Origin: Streptomyces sp. NBC_01016
GTDB taxonomy: Bacteria; Actinomycetota; Actinomycetes; Streptomycetales; Streptomycetaceae
Direction of reading: 5' to 3'
DNA: 64,000 bases
NCBI RefSeq assembly: GCF_026341035.1
Contig: NZ_JAPEOQ010000001.1
Span: forward strand, 1,798,001 to 1,862,000
Under the pieces are notes generated by a model. That model did not search any database. It was not told the DNA's origin and saw only the letters and a program-made list of their open reading frames with translations. Positions 25,136-34,596 of the stretch are shown here, in pieces (the stretch's first letter is position 1; each line of letters starts with the position of its first letter). Both the position numbers and the translations under genes were made by a program.

Positions 25136-25534
25136 ATGACCATGACTGATCCGATCGCAGACATGCTTACGCGTCTGCGGAACGCGAACTCGGCATACCA
25201 CGACTCCGTGGCCATGCCGCACAGCAAGATCAAGTCGCACATCGCGGAGATTCTCCAGCAGGAGGGTTTCATCACCGGCTGGAAGGTCGAGGACGCCGAG
25301 GTCGGCAAGTCCCTCGTCCTGGAGCTGAAGTTCGGCCCGAACCGTGAGCGTTCGATCGCCGGCATCAAGCGCATCTCCAAGCCGGGTCTGCGTGTTTACG
25401 CGAAGTCCACCAACCTGCCGAAGGTTCTCGGTGGCCTGGGCGTGGCGATCATCTCCACGTCCCACGGTCTCCTGACCGGCCAGCAGGCAGGCAAGAAGGG
25501 CGTGGGTGGGGAAGTCCTCGCCTACGTCTGGTAG
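25136..25534 (+). CDS. rpsH: 30S ribosomal protein S8
   Basis: The 132-aa product is S8, a 16S rRNA binder and, in E. coli, the translational repressor of the spc operon. [16 protein letters not shown] and [20 protein letters not shown] are diagnostic. Two in-frame ATGs (25136, 25142) are possible; 25136 gives [11 protein letters not shown] as in other Streptomyces. Open frame before it is not homologous. Confidence 0.96.
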   Translation: MTMTDPIADMLTRLRNANSAYHDSVAMPHSKIKSHIAEILQQEGFITGWKVEDAEVGKSLVLELKFGPNRERSIAGIKRISKPGLRVYAKSTNLPKVLGGLGVAIISTSHGLLTGQQAGKKGVGGEVLAYVW

Positions 25535-25558
25535 CGGAAGGAATCGGAGGAAACAGCT

Positions 25559-26098
25559 ATGTCGCGTATTGGCAAGCTCCCCATCACGGTTCCCGCCGGC
25601 GTGGACGTCACCATCGACGGCCAGACGGTTGCGGTCAAGGGCCCCAAGGGTTCCCTGAGCCACACCGTTGCTGCGCCGATCGAGATCGCCAAGGGTGAGG
25701 ACGGCGTTCTGGCCGTCACCCGCCCGAACGACGAGCGTCAGAACAAGGCCCTGCACGGCCTGTCCCGCACGCTGGTGGCGAACATGATCACCGGCGTGAC
25801 CACGGGTTACGTGAAGAAGCTCGAAATCAGCGGTGTCGGTTACCGCGTCCTGGCGAAGGGCTCCAACCTGGAGTTCTCGCTCGGCTACAGCCACCCGATC
25901 CTGATCGAGGCGCCCGAGGGCATCTCCTTCAAGGTCGAATCGGCGACCAAGTTCTCGGTCGAGGGCATCGACAAGCAGAAGGTCGGCGAGGTTGCGGCCA
26001 ACATCCGCAAGCTGCGCAAGCCCGACCCGTACAAGGCCAAGGGCGTCAAGTACGAAGGCGAAGTCATCCGCCGCAAGGTCGGAAAGGCGGGTAAGTAA
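25559..26098 (+). CDS. rplF: 50S ribosomal protein L6
   Basis: The 179-aa product is L6, near the sarcin-ricin loop. [17 protein letters not shown] and [20 protein letters not shown] are characteristic. GGAAGGAATCGGAGG lies upstream of the ATG. Followed by rplR after 3 nt. Confidence 0.98.
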   Translation: MSRIGKLPITVPAGVDVTIDGQTVAVKGPKGSLSHTVAAPIEIAKGEDGVLAVTRPNDERQNKALHGLSRTLVANMITGVTTGYVKKLEISGVGYRVLAKGSNLEFSLGYSHPILIEAPEGISFKVESATKFSVEGIDKQKVGEVAANIRKLRKPDPYKAKGVKYEGEVIRRKVGKAGK

Positions 26099-26101
26099 GC
26101 C

Positions 26102-26485
26102 ATGGCATACGGTCAGAAGATCGCTAAGGGCGACGCTTACAAGCGTGCGGCCATCAAGCGCCGCCACATTCGTATCCGTAAGAACATGTCGGGTACGGCC
26201 GAGCGTCCGCGCCTGGTCGTGACGCGCTCGAACCGGAACATCGTGGCGCAGGTCATCGACGACGTTAAGGGTCACACCCTCGCGTCGGCGTCGACCCTTG
26301 ACACGTCGATCCGCGGCGGCGAGGGCGACAAGTCCACGCAGGCCAAGTCGGTCGGCGCCCTGGTCGCCGAGCGCGCCAAGGCTGCCGGTGTCGAGGCTGT
26401 CGTGTTCGACCGTGGTGGTAACCAGTACGCCGGGCGCATCGCTGCCCTGGCGGACGCCGCCCGCGAAGCCGGACTCAAGTTCTGA
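26102..26485 (+). CDS. rplR: 50S ribosomal protein L18
   Basis: The 127-aa product is L18, which binds 5S rRNA with L5. [19 protein letters not shown] and [20 protein letters not shown] are diagnostic. It is followed by a 67-nt gap and rpsE. Confidence 0.97.
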   Translation: MAYGQKIAKGDAYKRAAIKRRHIRIRKNMSGTAERPRLVVTRSNRNIVAQVIDDVKGHTLASASTLDTSIRGGEGDKSTQAKSVGALVAERAKAAGVEAVVFDRGGNQYAGRIAALADAAREAGLKF

Positions 26486-26552
26486 GTCTTGCCCGTTCGC
26501 GCAGCGCCTTTTGATGCTGCGTAGCTAGCGGAAACAGAGAGAGGTAATTCCA

Positions 26553-27158
26553 ATGGCTGGACCCCAGCGCCGCGGTGGCGGTGCCGGTGGCGGCGAGCGG
26601 CGGGACCGGAAGGGTCGCGACGGTGGCAACGCCGCCGAGAAGACCGCGTACGTTGAGCGCGTTGTCGCGATCAACCGCGTCGCCAAGGTTGTGAAGGGTG
26701 GTCGTCGCTTCAGCTTCACTGCGCTCGTCGTAGTGGGCGACGGTGACGGCACCGTGGGTGTCGGTTACGGCAAGGCCAAGGAGGTGCCGGCCGCCATCGC
26801 CAAGGGTGTTGAGGAGGCCAAGAAGCACTTCTTCAAGGTCCCCCGTATCCAGGGCACCATCCCGCACCCGATCACGGGCGAGAAGGCTGCGGGCGTCGTC
26901 CTGCTCAAGCCGGCTTCCCCCGGTACCGGTGTTATCGCCGGTGGCCCGGTGCGTGCCGTGCTCGAGTGCGCGGGCGTGCACGACATCCTGTCGAAGTCGC
27001 TCGGTTCGTCGAACGCGATCAACATCGTGCACGCCACGGTGGAGGCCCTGCGTGGTCTGCAGCGTCCCGAGGAGATCGCGGCCCGCCGTGGTCTGCCCCT
27101 CGAGGACGTCGCTCCCGCGGCCCTGCTGCGTGCGCGTGCCGGGGCCGGTGCTGCGTAA
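26553..27158 (+). CDS. rpsE: 30S ribosomal protein S5
   Basis: The 201-aa product is S5, involved in accuracy and mRNA unwinding at the entry site. The Gly/Arg-rich N-terminus ([18 protein letters not shown]) precedes the core [20 protein letters not shown], which includes the spectinomycin loop. AGAGAGGTAA lies upstream. Its stop overlaps the rpmD start (TAATG). Confidence 0.97.
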   Translation: MAGPQRRGGGAGGGERRDRKGRDGGNAAEKTAYVERVVAINRVAKVVKGGRRFSFTALVVVGDGDGTVGVGYGKAKEVPAAIAKGVEEAKKHFFKVPRIQGTIPHPITGEKAAGVVLLKPASPGTGVIAGGPVRAVLECAGVHDILSKSLGSSNAINIVHATVEALRGLQRPEEIAARRGLPLEDVAPAALLRARAGAGAA

Positions 27159-27340
27159 TGGCACAGCTCAAGATCACGCAGACGAAGTCGTACATCGGCA
27201 GCAAGCAGAACCACCGTGACACCCTGCGTTCCCTTGGTCTCAAGGGGATCAACACGCAGGTCGTCAAGGAGGATCGTCCCGAGTTCCGCGGCATGGTGCA
27301 GACCGTCCGCCACCTCGTGACGGTCGAGGAGGTCGACTGA
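27158..27340 (+). CDS. rpmD: 50S ribosomal protein L30
   Basis: The 60-aa product is L30. [20 protein letters not shown] and [13 protein letters not shown] match the family, and the length is standard. It starts on the last base of the rpsE stop and ends 2 nt before rplO. Confidence 0.96.
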   Translation: MAQLKITQTKSYIGSKQNHRDTLRSLGLKGINTQVVKEDRPEFRGMVQTVRHLVTVEEVD

Positions 27341-27342
27341 TC

Positions 27343-27798
27343 ATGGGTGAGCAGAACCCGCTCAAGATCCACAACCTCCGTCCGGCCCCCGGCGCCAAGA
27401 CCGCCAAGACCCGTGTCGGTCGTGGTGAGGCGTCGAAGGGTAAGACGGCCGGTCGTGGTACCAAGGGAACCAAGGCCCGTTACCAGGTTCCGGAGCGCTT
27501 CGAGGGTGGCCAGATGCCCCTCCACATGCGTCTCCCGAAGCTCAAGGGCTTCAAGAACCCCTTCAAGGTCGAGTTCCAGGTCGTGAACCTGGACAAGCTC
27601 GCCTCGCTGTACCCCGAGGGTGGCGAAGTCACCGTCGAGGGTCTGGTGGAGAAGGGCGCTGTCCGTAAGAACAGCCTCGTCAAGGTCCTTGGCCAGGGCG
27701 AGATCACCGTGGCGCTGCAGGTGACGGTCGACTCCGTCTCCGGCTCCGCCAAGGAGAAGATCACCGCCGCCGGCGGTACGGTCACCGAGCTCGTCTGA
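27343..27798 (+). CDS. rplO: 50S ribosomal protein L15
   Basis: The 151-aa product is L15, a late 50S assembly protein. The basic N-terminus [20 protein letters not shown] and the core [18 protein letters not shown] are characteristic. CGAGGAGG of the rpmD end is its ribosome-binding site. A terminator-like hairpin follows, so secY probably has a separate promoter as well. Confidence 0.97.
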   Translation: MGEQNPLKIHNLRPAPGAKTAKTRVGRGEASKGKTAGRGTKGTKARYQVPERFEGGQMPLHMRLPKLKGFKNPFKVEFQVVNLDKLASLYPEGGEVTVEGLVEKGAVRKNSLVKVLGQGEITVALQVTVDSVSGSAKEKITAAGGTVTELV

Positions 27799-27832
27799 AC
27801 AAATCAGGCGTCTTGATGACGTGAACGTCCCT

Positions 27833-27866
27833 ACCGGGGATGCCCCACATATGGGGCATCCCCGGT
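27833..27866 (+). terminator. Hairpin after rplO
   Basis: A perfect 15-bp stem (27833-27847 with 27852-27866) around a CATA loop lies 34 nt after the rplO stop. The remaining 27867-28040 before secY contains only a weak promoter candidate (TTCCAA 27873, TAAGGT 27897-27902). Confidence 0.75.
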
Positions 27867-28040
27867 TGGTCGTTCCAAGGGGGGCAGTTACGCCGGTAAG
27901 GTGGCGTCCGTTGTTAAGTTCCGGGCTTAGTGTGCCCCCGGCACCTATCCCGGTCCTTGGCCGTTAGACCGTTTACGTATTTGTCGAATCCTCAAGACCG
28001 TCACCTCTGACGCACGCGCGCGGGGGTCGCAGGAGGCACC

Positions 28041-29354
28041 GTGCTCACCGCGTTCGCCCGGGCGTTCAAGACGCCCGACCTGCGCAAGAAACTGCTCTTC
28101 ACGCTGGGCATCGTCGTGATCTACCGGCTCGGCGCACACGTGCCGATTCCAGGCGTGGATTACCAGAACGTCCAGACGTGTATGGACGTCGCCAACTCCA
28201 GCTCCGGCCTGTTCGGTCTGGTCAACATGTTCAGCGGTGGCGCGCTGTTGCAGATCACGGTCTTCGCGCTCGGCATCATGCCGTACATCACCGCGAGCAT
28301 CATTCTGCAGCTGCTCACCGTGGTGATCCCGCGTCTGGAAGCCCTCAAGAAGGAGGGCCAGGCCGGCACGGCGAAGATCACTCAGTACACGCGCTACCTG
28401 ACCGTGGCGCTCGCCATCCTTCAGGGCACGGGTCTCGTCGCCACCGCCCGCACCGGCGCGCTCTTCCAGGGCTGCCCCGTCGCCAGCGAGATCGTCCCCG
28501 ACCAGTCCATCTTCATCACCATCACGATGGTCATCACGATGACCGCCGGTACCTGCGTGATGATGTGGCTCGGCGAGATGATCACCGACAAGGGCATCGG
28601 CAACGGAATGTCGATCCTGATGTTCATCTCGATCGCCGCCACCTTCCCGTCCGCCCTGTGGGCCATCAAGAAGCAGGGTTCGCTGGCCGACGGCTGGATC
28701 GAGTTCGGCACGGTCATCCTCGTCGGCCTGGTCATGGTCGCCCTGGTGGTCTTCGTCGAGCAGGCTCAGCGACGTATCCCGGTGCAGTACGCGAAGCGCA
28801 TGATCGGCCGCCGTTCCTACGGCGGTACGTCCACGTACATCCCGCTCAAGGTGAATCAGGCGGGTGTGATCCCTGTCATCTTCGCCTCATCGCTGCTCTA
28901 CATTCCGGCGCTGGTCGCCCAGTTCGCCGGTGGAGATTCGCAGTGGAAGGTGTGGATCGATGACCACCTGACCAAGGGAAATCACCCGATTTACATCGTC
29001 ACGTACTTCCTCCTGATCGTTTTCTTCGCGTTCTTCTACGTGGCGATCTCGTTCAACCCCGAGGAAGTCGCCGACAACATGAAGAAGTATGGTGGCTTCA
29101 TCCCGGGCATCCGGGCTGGCCGACCGACCGCTGAGTACCTTTCGTACGTGCTCAACCGGATCACCTGGCCGGGTTCGCTGTACTTGGGCCTGATCGCTCT
29201 CGTGCCGACGATGGCGTTGGTTGGTTTCGGGGCAAACCAGAACTTCCCGTTCGGTGGCACGAGCATCCTGATCATCGTGGGTGTCGGCCTGGAGACGGTG
29301 AAGCAGATCGAGAGCCAGCTCCAGCAGCGCAATTACGAAGGGTTCCTCCGCTGA
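28041..29354 (+). CDS. secY: Preprotein translocase subunit SecY
   Basis: The 437-aa polytopic membrane protein is the channel of the Sec translocon with SecE and SecG. About ten hydrophobic segments are visible, starting at LLFTLGIVVIYRLG. The plug region PIPGVDYQN, MFSGGALLQITVFALGIMPYI and the cytoplasmic loop GRRSYGGTSTYIPLKVNQAG are conserved. It starts at GTG with GCAGGAGG upstream. The stop overlaps the adk start. Confidence 0.98.
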   Translation: MLTAFARAFKTPDLRKKLLFTLGIVVIYRLGAHVPIPGVDYQNVQTCMDVANSSSGLFGLVNMFSGGALLQITVFALGIMPYITASIILQLLTVVIPRLEALKKEGQAGTAKITQYTRYLTVALAILQGTGLVATARTGALFQGCPVASEIVPDQSIFITITMVITMTAGTCVMMWLGEMITDKGIGNGMSILMFISIAATFPSALWAIKKQGSLADGWIEFGTVILVGLVMVALVVFVEQAQRRIPVQYAKRMIGRRSYGGTSTYIPLKVNQAGVIPVIFASSLLYIPALVAQFAGGDSQWKVWIDDHLTKGNHPIYIVTYFLLIVFFAFFYVAISFNPEEVADNMKKYGGFIPGIRAGRPTAEYLSYVLNRITWPGSLYLGLIALVPTMALVGFGANQNFPFGGTSILIIVGVGLETVKQIESQLQQRNYEGFLR

Positions 29355-30001
29355 TGCGTATCGTCCTCGTCGGGCCGCCCGGTGCTGGCAAGGGAACGCA
29401 GGCCGCGTTCCTGGCCAAGAACCTGTCGATTCCGCACATCTCCACGGGCGACCTCTTCCGTGCCAACATCAGCCAGGGCACGGAGCTGGGCAAGAAGGCC
29501 AAGTCCTACATGGACGCCGGCCAGCTGGTCCCGGACGAGGTCACCATCGGGATGGCGAAGGACCGCATGGAGCAGGCGGACGCCGTGAACGGCTTCCTGC
29601 TCGATGGTTTCCCGCGCAACGTCTCGCAGGCCGAGGCGCTCGACGTCGCCCTCAAGGCCGACGACGTCACGCTGGACGCGGTTCTCGACCTGGAGGTCCC
29701 CGAGGACGAGGTGGTCAAGCGCATCGCCGGCCGCCGCATCTGCCGTAACGACTCGGCACACGTCTTCCACGTCACGTACAAGCAGCCCGAGGCCGAGGGT
29801 GTCTGTGACACCTGCGGCGGTGAGCTGTACCAGCGTGACGACGACAAGGAAGAGACCGTGCGCAAGCGGCTCGAGGTCTACCACACGCAGACCGAGCCGA
29901 TCATCGACTACTACCGGGAGCAGGGGCTCGTCGTGACGATCTCCGCTCTGGGCAAGGTCGAGGAAGTCACGGCGCGGGCCATGGAGGCCCTGAAGCGCTG
30001 A
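29354..30001 (+). CDS. adk: Adenylate kinase
   Basis: The 215-aa enzyme interconverts AMP + ATP and 2 ADP. The P-loop GPPGAGKGTQ (residues 7-16), DGFPRN and the long-form lid are present. The lid carries GRRICRNDSAH and GVCDTCGGELYQRDDD, so a complete Cys4 zinc site is not obvious; Cys/His coordination is possible. It overlaps secY by one base (TGATG), the usual secY-adk coupling. Confidence 0.97.
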   Translation: MRIVLVGPPGAGKGTQAAFLAKNLSIPHISTGDLFRANISQGTELGKKAKSYMDAGQLVPDEVTIGMAKDRMEQADAVNGFLLDGFPRNVSQAEALDVALKADDVTLDAVLDLEVPEDEVVKRIAGRRICRNDSAHVFHVTYKQPEAEGVCDTCGGELYQRDDDKEETVRKRLEVYHTQTEPIIDYYREQGLVVTISALGKVEEVTARAMEALKR

Positions 30002-30023
30002 GCGCTTCCGTAGAACGTGCCTG

Positions 30024-30057
30024 AGGCCGCGGTTCCCCGTCGGGGGGATCGCGGCCT
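30024..30057 (+). terminator. Hairpin between adk and map
   Basis: A 15-bp stem (30024-30038 with 30043-30057, two G-U pairs) with a 4-nt loop lies 23 nt after adk. No T-tract. Confidence 0.6.
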
Positions 30058-30120
30058 TAGTGTTGGTGGGGACTGGACGTACGTAACCCTCGTACCGGAT
30101 GACGGAGAGCGCAGGCCCCC

Positions 30121-30957
30121 ATGGTGCAGATCAAGACCCCCGACCAGATTCGCAAGATGCGGGAGGCGGGGCTTGTCGTCGCGGCGATCCACGCGGCGAC
30201 CAAGGAGGCGGCCGTCCCGGGCGCGACCACCAAGGATCTGGACGAGGTCGCCCGCAAGGTGCTCGCCGAGCACGGGGCGAAGCCGAACTTCCTCGGGTAC
30301 GGGGGGTTCCCCGCGACCATCTGCACCTCGAAGAACGAGGTCGTGGTGCACGGCATCCCGAGCGACGAGGTCGTCCTGGAGGACGGCGACATCATCTCGA
30401 TCGACGCGGGCGCCATCGTGGACGGCTGGCACGGCGACGCGGCGTACACGGCCTTCGTGGGGTTCGGTCACGCTCCGGAGCTGATCGAGCTGTCCCGGGT
30501 GACCGAGGAGTCGATGTGGGCCGGACTCGCGGCGATGAAGGCCGGTAACCGGCTGGTCGACATCTCCCGTGCCATCGAGTCGTACATCCGCCGGCAGCCG
30601 AAGCCGGGCGGCGGGAAGTACGGGATCGTCGAGGACTACGGCGGGCACGGGATCGGGACCGAGATGCACATGGACCCGCACCTGTTGAACTACGTCGAGC
30701 GGCGGCGGGGGAAGGGGCCGAAGCTGGTGCCCGGGTTCTGCCTCGCCATTGAGCCGATGGTTTCGCTCGGGACGCCGAAGACGGAGACGTTGTCGGACGA
30801 CTGGACCGTTATTACGACGGACGGCACGTGGTCGTCGCACTGGGAGCACTCGGTGGCGCTGACGGAGGACGGGCCCCTCGTCCTGACTGCGCCGGACGGT
30901 GGCAAGGCGAAGCTCGCCGAGCTGGGTGTTACTGCGGCGCCTGACCCGCTGGGCTGA
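30121..30957 (+). CDS. map: Methionine aminopeptidase, type I
   Basis: The 278-aa metallopeptidase removes initiator Met from nascent proteins. The five metal ligands are visible in order: Asp in SIDAGAIVDG, Asp in GWHGDAAYT, His in GGHGIGTEMH, Glu in CLAIEPMV and Glu in WEHSVALTEDG. The N-terminus lacks the Zn-finger extension of longer actinobacterial MetAPs. It lies between adk and infA, the classic order. Confidence 0.97.
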   Translation: MVQIKTPDQIRKMREAGLVVAAIHAATKEAAVPGATTKDLDEVARKVLAEHGAKPNFLGYGGFPATICTSKNEVVVHGIPSDEVVLEDGDIISIDAGAIVDGWHGDAAYTAFVGFGHAPELIELSRVTEESMWAGLAAMKAGNRLVDISRAIESYIRRQPKPGGGKYGIVEDYGGHGIGTEMHMDPHLLNYVERRRGKGPKLVPGFCLAIEPMVSLGTPKTETLSDDWTVITTDGTWSSHWEHSVALTEDGPLVLTAPDGGKAKLAELGVTAAPDPLG

Positions 30958-31004
30958 TACCGCGGGGCGGCGACGGGGCTGGGCTGGACGTGCGCTCGCC
31001 CCGC

Positions 31005-31060
31005 GCCGGGGTGCCGCCTTGCCCACCCTGCCGCCCCTGGCGGCAGATTGCCCAAGGCGG
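31005..31060. repeat. Dispersed palindromic repeat, copy A1
   Basis: The core 31014-31060 is a nested palindrome: outer arms CCGCCTTG/CAAGGCGG, inner arms CTGCCGCC/GGCGGCAG. The 47-bp core matches 52163-52209 at all but 2 loop positions. It lies just after map. The gap 30958-31226 otherwise holds only the infA promoter region. Confidence 0.75.
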
Positions 31061-31116
31061 TCAAGGTGGGCGTGGTGGGGGCTTAATGATCTCCTTGGTA
31101 GGGCAGAATCACGAGA

Positions 31117-31146
31117 TTCGTCTTTCCGGGGGTACTGACGTAGACT
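31117..31146 (+). promoter_or_regulatory. Possible infA promoter
   Basis: TTCGTC (31117-31122), an 18-nt spacer and TAGACT (31141-31146) lie about 80 nt before infA. The -10 is good and the -35 is weak. Confidence 0.4.
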
Positions 31147-31226
31147 GACTCGTCGGCTCTCGTGTATGCGCATGTCTCCATGCGGACACGGAAGTCGATC
31201 AAGGTAGTCGATTCGAAGGGCGAAGC

Positions 31227-31448
31227 GTGGCCAAGAAGCAAGGTGCCATCGAGATCGAGGGCACTGTCGTCGAGTCTCTGCCGAACGCCATGTTCAAGGT
31301 CGAGCTCCAGAACGGCCACCAGGTCCTGGCACACATCAGCGGCAAGATGCGCATGCACTACATCCGTATCCTCCCTGACGACCGGGTCGTGGTGGAGCTG
31401 TCTCCGTACGACCTCACGCGTGGCCGGATCGTCTACCGGTACAAGTAG
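31227..31448 (+). CDS. infA: Translation initiation factor IF-1 (primary copy)
   Basis: The 73-aa product is IF-1, an OB-fold protein that blocks the A site during initiation. [20 protein letters not shown] and [20 protein letters not shown] are typical. It starts at GTG with GAAGGGCGAAG upstream. It heads the alpha group before rpmJ. A second IF-1-like gene lies at 42043-42288. Confidence 0.97.
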   Translation: MAKKQGAIEIEGTVVESLPNAMFKVELQNGHQVLAHISGKMRMHYIRILPDDRVVVELSPYDLTRGRIVYRYK

Positions 31449-31506
31449 ATCTTGCCCTAGTCCCGCCTCGGCGGGCCGCCGGCAACTGACCCGGAGAACC
31501 TCACCC

Positions 31507-31620
31507 ATGAAGGTCAAGCCGAGCGTCAAGAAGATCTGCGACAAGTGCAGGGTGATCCGCCGTCACGGTCGGGTCATGGTGATCTGCGACAACCCGCGCC
31601 ACAAGCAGCGCCAGGGCTGA
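31507..31620 (+). CDS. rpmJ: 50S ribosomal protein L36 (zinc-binding)
   Basis: The 37-aa product is the Cys-containing form of L36. Its zinc ligands are Cys11, Cys14, Cys27 and a His in [20 protein letters not shown] precedes the ATG. It lies 58 nt after infA, followed by a 209-nt leader before rpsM that includes a hairpin around ACGACGG/CCGTCGT near 31696-31712. Confidence 0.97.
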   Translation: MKVKPSVKKICDKCRVIRRHGRVMVICDNPRHKQRQG

Positions 31621-31829
31621 CGCAGACCCGTTCAACTGCAGTTCGTTCGCAGAGTTCGCGCGACGCAGCACATTGAGTACATATGCAGAGCCCGCCGACG
31701 ACGGTTCCGTCGTGGCGACACCTTCGGTCGGAGGCCGGGGACCCAGTTCGTACCGACTCTTGGAACAAAGAGGACGGCGGCTGGGAGTGGTTCTGCTGCA
31801 GACCTCCGAAGAATCAACAGGAGCCATGA

Positions 31830-32210
31830 ATGGCACGCGTTGAAGGTGTTGACCTCCCGCGCGAGAAGCGCATTGAGGTCGCCCTCACCTACGTGTTCGG
31901 CATCGGCCGCACGCGCGCCCAGCAGACGCTGGACGCGATCGGTGTCGACCGCAACGTTCGCGTTCGCGACATCAGCGAGGAAGACCTCGTCAAGATCCGC
32001 GAGTACGTGGACCAGAACTTCCAGACCGAGGGTGACCTCCGTCGCGAGATTCAGGCCGACATCCGCCGCAAGGTCGAGATCGGCTGCTACCAGGGTCTGC
32101 GCCACCGTCGCGGCCTGCCGGTCCACGGCCAGCGCACCAGCACGAACGCTCGTACCCGCAAGGGCCCGCGTCGCGCCATCGCCGGCAAGAAGAAGCCGGG
32201 CAAGAAGTAG
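31830..32210 (+). CDS. rpsM: 30S ribosomal protein S13
   Basis: The 126-aa product is S13 of the 30S head, touching P-site tRNA and bridge B1. [20 protein letters not shown] and [19 protein letters not shown] are diagnostic. CAGGAG lies upstream. It is followed by rpsK after 68 nt. Confidence 0.98.
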   Translation: MARVEGVDLPREKRIEVALTYVFGIGRTRAQQTLDAIGVDRNVRVRDISEEDLVKIREYVDQNFQTEGDLRREIQADIRRKVEIGCYQGLRHRRGLPVHGQRTSTNARTRKGPRRAIAGKKKPGKK

Positions 32211-32278
32211 TCCTCAGCGGACAACGCTTCATCAGCGGTCTTCGCTGTAGGACCGACCACCTCCCGTAGGAGAACGAC

Positions 32279-32683
32279 ATGCCCCCCAAGGGACGTCAGG
32301 GCGCTGCCAAGAAGGTGCGCCGCAAGGAAAAGAAGAACGTCGCTCACGGCCACGCGCACATCAAGAGCACGTTCAACAACACGATCGTGTCCATCACGGA
32401 CCCGACCGGCAACGTGATCTCGTGGGCCTCCGCCGGCCACGTCGGCTTCAAGGGCTCTCGCAAGTCCACGCCGTTCGCCGCGCAGATGGCCGCCGAGTCG
32501 GCTGCCCGCCGCGCGCAGGAGCACGGCATGCGCAAGGTCGACGTCTTCGTCAAGGGCCCGGGTTCCGGTCGTGAGACCGCCATCCGCTCCCTGCAGGCGA
32601 CCGGCCTCGAGGTCGGCTCGATCCAGGACGTCACGCCGACGCCGCACAACGGCTGCCGTCCCCCCAAGCGTCGCCGCGTCTGA
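32279..32683 (+). CDS. rpsK: 30S ribosomal protein S11
   Basis: The 134-aa product is S11 of the 30S platform. [19 protein letters not shown] and [19 protein letters not shown] are characteristic. GTAGGAGAA precedes the ATG. A hairpin separates it from rpoA. Confidence 0.98.
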   Translation: MPPKGRQGAAKKVRRKEKKNVAHGHAHIKSTFNNTIVSITDPTGNVISWASAGHVGFKGSRKSTPFAAQMAAESAARRAQEHGMRKVDVFVKGPGSGRETAIRSLQATGLEVGSIQDVTPTPHNGCRPPKRRRV

Positions 32684-32721
32684 TTCCGGTCAGTAGCGCA
32701 GGCCGTTTGGTCTGAGTTTTT

Positions 32722-32758
32722 CGGGCGGTACGGCCTTTGTACTGGGCCGTACCGCCCG
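32722..32758 (+). terminator. Hairpin between rpsK and rpoA
   Basis: A perfect 14-bp stem (32722-32735 with 32745-32758) with a 9-nt loop follows a short T-run. It may reduce read-through into rpoA. A possible rpoA promoter overlaps its right arm. Confidence 0.65.
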
Positions 32759-32764
32759 TACTCT
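32737..32764 (+). promoter_or_regulatory. Possible rpoA promoter
   Basis: TTGTAC (32737-32742), a 16-nt spacer and TACTCT (32759-32764) overlap the hairpin. They would give a leader of about 75 nt before rpoA. Confidence 0.35.
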
Positions 32765-32843
32765 TGACAGGTACGACATCAGGCTCCGCCTGGTGGTCTC
32801 AGGGCATCAAATAGTGGGTGCCCCTGACTGAAGGATTCACTTC

Positions 32844-33866
32844 ATGCTGATTGCTCAGCGTCCCTCGTTGACCGAAGAGGTCGTCGACGAATTCCGCTCC
32901 CGGTTCGTGATCGAGCCGCTGGAGCCGGGCTTCGGCTACACCCTCGGCAACTCTCTCCGCCGCACGCTCCTCTCGTCGATCCCCGGCGCTGCTGTCACCA
33001 GCATCCGTATCGACGGTGTCCTGCACGAGTTCACCACCGTGCCGGGCGTCAAGGAGGACGTCACCGACCTCATCCTGAACATCAAGCAGCTGGTCGTCTC
33101 CTCGGAGCACGACGAGCCGGTCGTGATGTACCTGCGCAAGCAGGGCCCGGGTCTGGTCACCGCCGCCGACATCGCGCCCCCGGCCGGTGTCGAGGTGCAC
33201 AACCCCGACCTCGTCCTCGCCACGCTCAACGGCAAGGGCAAGCTGGAGATGGAGCTGACCGTCGAGCGCGGTCGCGGCTACGTCTCCGCCGTGCAGAACA
33301 AGCAGGTCGGTCAGGAGATCGGGCGCATCCCGGTCGACTCGATCTACTCGCCGGTTCTCAAGGTCACGTACAAGGTCGAGGCCACGCGTGTCGAGCAGCG
33401 GACCGACTTCGACAAGCTGATCGTCGACGTCGAGACGAAGCAGGCCATGCGTCCGCGTGACGCCATGGCGTCGGCCGGTAAGACCCTGGTCGAGCTGTTC
33501 GGTCTCGCCCGCGAGCTGAACATCGACGCCGAGGGCATCGACATGGGCCCGTCCCCCACGGACGCCGCTCTTGCCGCTGATCTCGCCCTGCCGATCGAGG
33601 AGCTCGAGCTCACCGTTCGGTCGTACAACTGCCTCAAGCGCGAGGGCATCCACTCCGTGGGTGAGCTCGTCGCCCGCTCCGAGGCCGACCTGCTCGACAT
33701 TCGCAACTTCGGTGCGAAGTCGATCGACGAGGTCAAGGCGAAGCTGGCCGGCATGGGCCTGGCCCTCAAGGACAGCCCGCCCGGATTCGACCCGACCGCT
33801 GCCGCCGACGCCTTTGGCGCCGACGACGACGCGGACGCGGGTTTCGTGGAGACCGAGCAGTACTGA
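32844..33866 (+). CDS. rpoA: DNA-directed RNA polymerase alpha subunit
   Basis: The 340-aa subunit has the dimerising N-terminal domain ([20 protein letters not shown]) and the C-terminal DNA/activator-binding domain ([20 protein letters not shown], then [15 protein letters not shown]), joined by a linker near residue 235-250. It ends in an acidic tail ([19 protein letters not shown]). CTGAAGGA precedes the ATG. Part of the alpha group. Confidence 0.98.
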   Translation: MLIAQRPSLTEEVVDEFRSRFVIEPLEPGFGYTLGNSLRRTLLSSIPGAAVTSIRIDGVLHEFTTVPGVKEDVTDLILNIKQLVVSSEHDEPVVMYLRKQGPGLVTAADIAPPAGVEVHNPDLVLATLNGKGKLEMELTVERGRGYVSAVQNKQVGQEIGRIPVDSIYSPVLKVTYKVEATRVEQRTDFDKLIVDVETKQAMRPRDAMASAGKTLVELFGLARELNIDAEGIDMGPSPTDAALAADLALPIEELELTVRSYNCLKREGIHSVGELVARSEADLLDIRNFGAKSIDEVKAKLAGMGLALKDSPPGFDPTAAADAFGADDDADAGFVETEQY

Positions 33867-33910
33867 GCCGCTCCGCTTGGAGGTCGGTTCAATCGCTGCG
33901 GAGCCGTGGT

Positions 33911-33950
33911 TGCGGTTGCGCAGTTCCCCGCGCCCCTTTACAGGGGCTCG
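33911..33950. repeat. Streptomyces intergenic repeat (TTCCCCGCGCCCCT type)
   Basis: The rpoA-rplQ gap contains TGCGCAGTTCCCCGCGCCCC followed by a CCCCT/AGGGG hairpin. I recognise this as a common intergenic repeat of Streptomyces chromosomes. Only one copy was noticed in the window. Confidence 0.55.
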
Positions 33951-34031
33951 GGGTCTCCGACGGGCAACCCCGCCCGCTCGGACACTGACTCCGGTACCTG
34001 ATACGGCCGGGGCAGACACCTAGGAGAAATC

Positions 34032-34517
34032 ATGCCGAAGCCCGCCAAGGGTGCCCGTCTGGGCGGCAGCGCCGCGCACGAGAAGCTGCTCCTCGCGAAC
34101 CTCGCGAAGAGCCTCTTCGAGCACGGCAAGATCACGACGACCGACGCCAAGGCGCGTCGTCTGCGTCCGTACGCGGAGCGTCTGGTCACCAAGGCGAAGA
34201 AGGGTGACCTTCACAACCGCCGTCAGGTGCTCCAGGTCATCTCGGACAAGGGCGTCGTCCACACGCTCTTCACCGAGATCGCCCCGCGCTACGAGAACCG
34301 TCCGGGTGGTTACACCCGTATCACCAAGATCGGTAACCGCCGTGGCGACAACGCGCCCATGGCTGTCATCGAGCTGGTCGAGGCCCTGACGGTCCAGCAG
34401 CAGGCCACCGGTGAGGCCGAGGCCGCCACCAAGCGTGCCGCGAAGGACGCCGAGGCCACCGAGGCGCAGACCGAGGCTCCGGCCGAGGCCGCCGCCGAGG
34501 AGTCCAAGGACGCCTGA
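34032..34517 (+). CDS. rplQ: 50S ribosomal protein L17 with acidic tail
   Basis: The 161-aa product is L17 at the tunnel exit. [20 protein letters not shown] and [14 protein letters not shown] sequence near residue 105 are typical. Compared with the ~120-aa core it has a C-terminal Ala/Glu/Thr-rich acidic tail of about 40 residues. TAGGAGAA precedes the ATG. Confidence 0.97.
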   Translation: MPKPAKGARLGGSAAHEKLLLANLAKSLFEHGKITTTDAKARRLRPYAERLVTKAKKGDLHNRRQVLQVISDKGVVHTLFTEIAPRYENRPGGYTRITKIGNRRGDNAPMAVIELVEALTVQQQATGEAEAATKRAAKDAEATEAQTEAPAEAAAEESKDA

Positions 34518-34536
34518 GGCTGACGCCTTGTGTGTG

Positions 34537-34576
34537 AGCGGGTCCGCCCTTCCGGGGGCGGGCCCGCTTTCCGTTT
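34537..34576 (+). terminator. rplQ terminator
   Basis: A 13-bp stem (34537-34549 with 34556-34568, one G-U pair) is followed by TTTCCGTTTCT, so it is a good intrinsic terminator. Confidence 0.8.
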
Positions 34577-34596
34577 CTCCTTAAGGATTGTTTGTT

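Noticed and set aside
32764..32792. TTGACA at 32764 as the rpoA -35 box
   Set aside because: No acceptable -10 lies 16-18 nt downstream; TTGTAC-16-TACTCT slightly upstream fits better.
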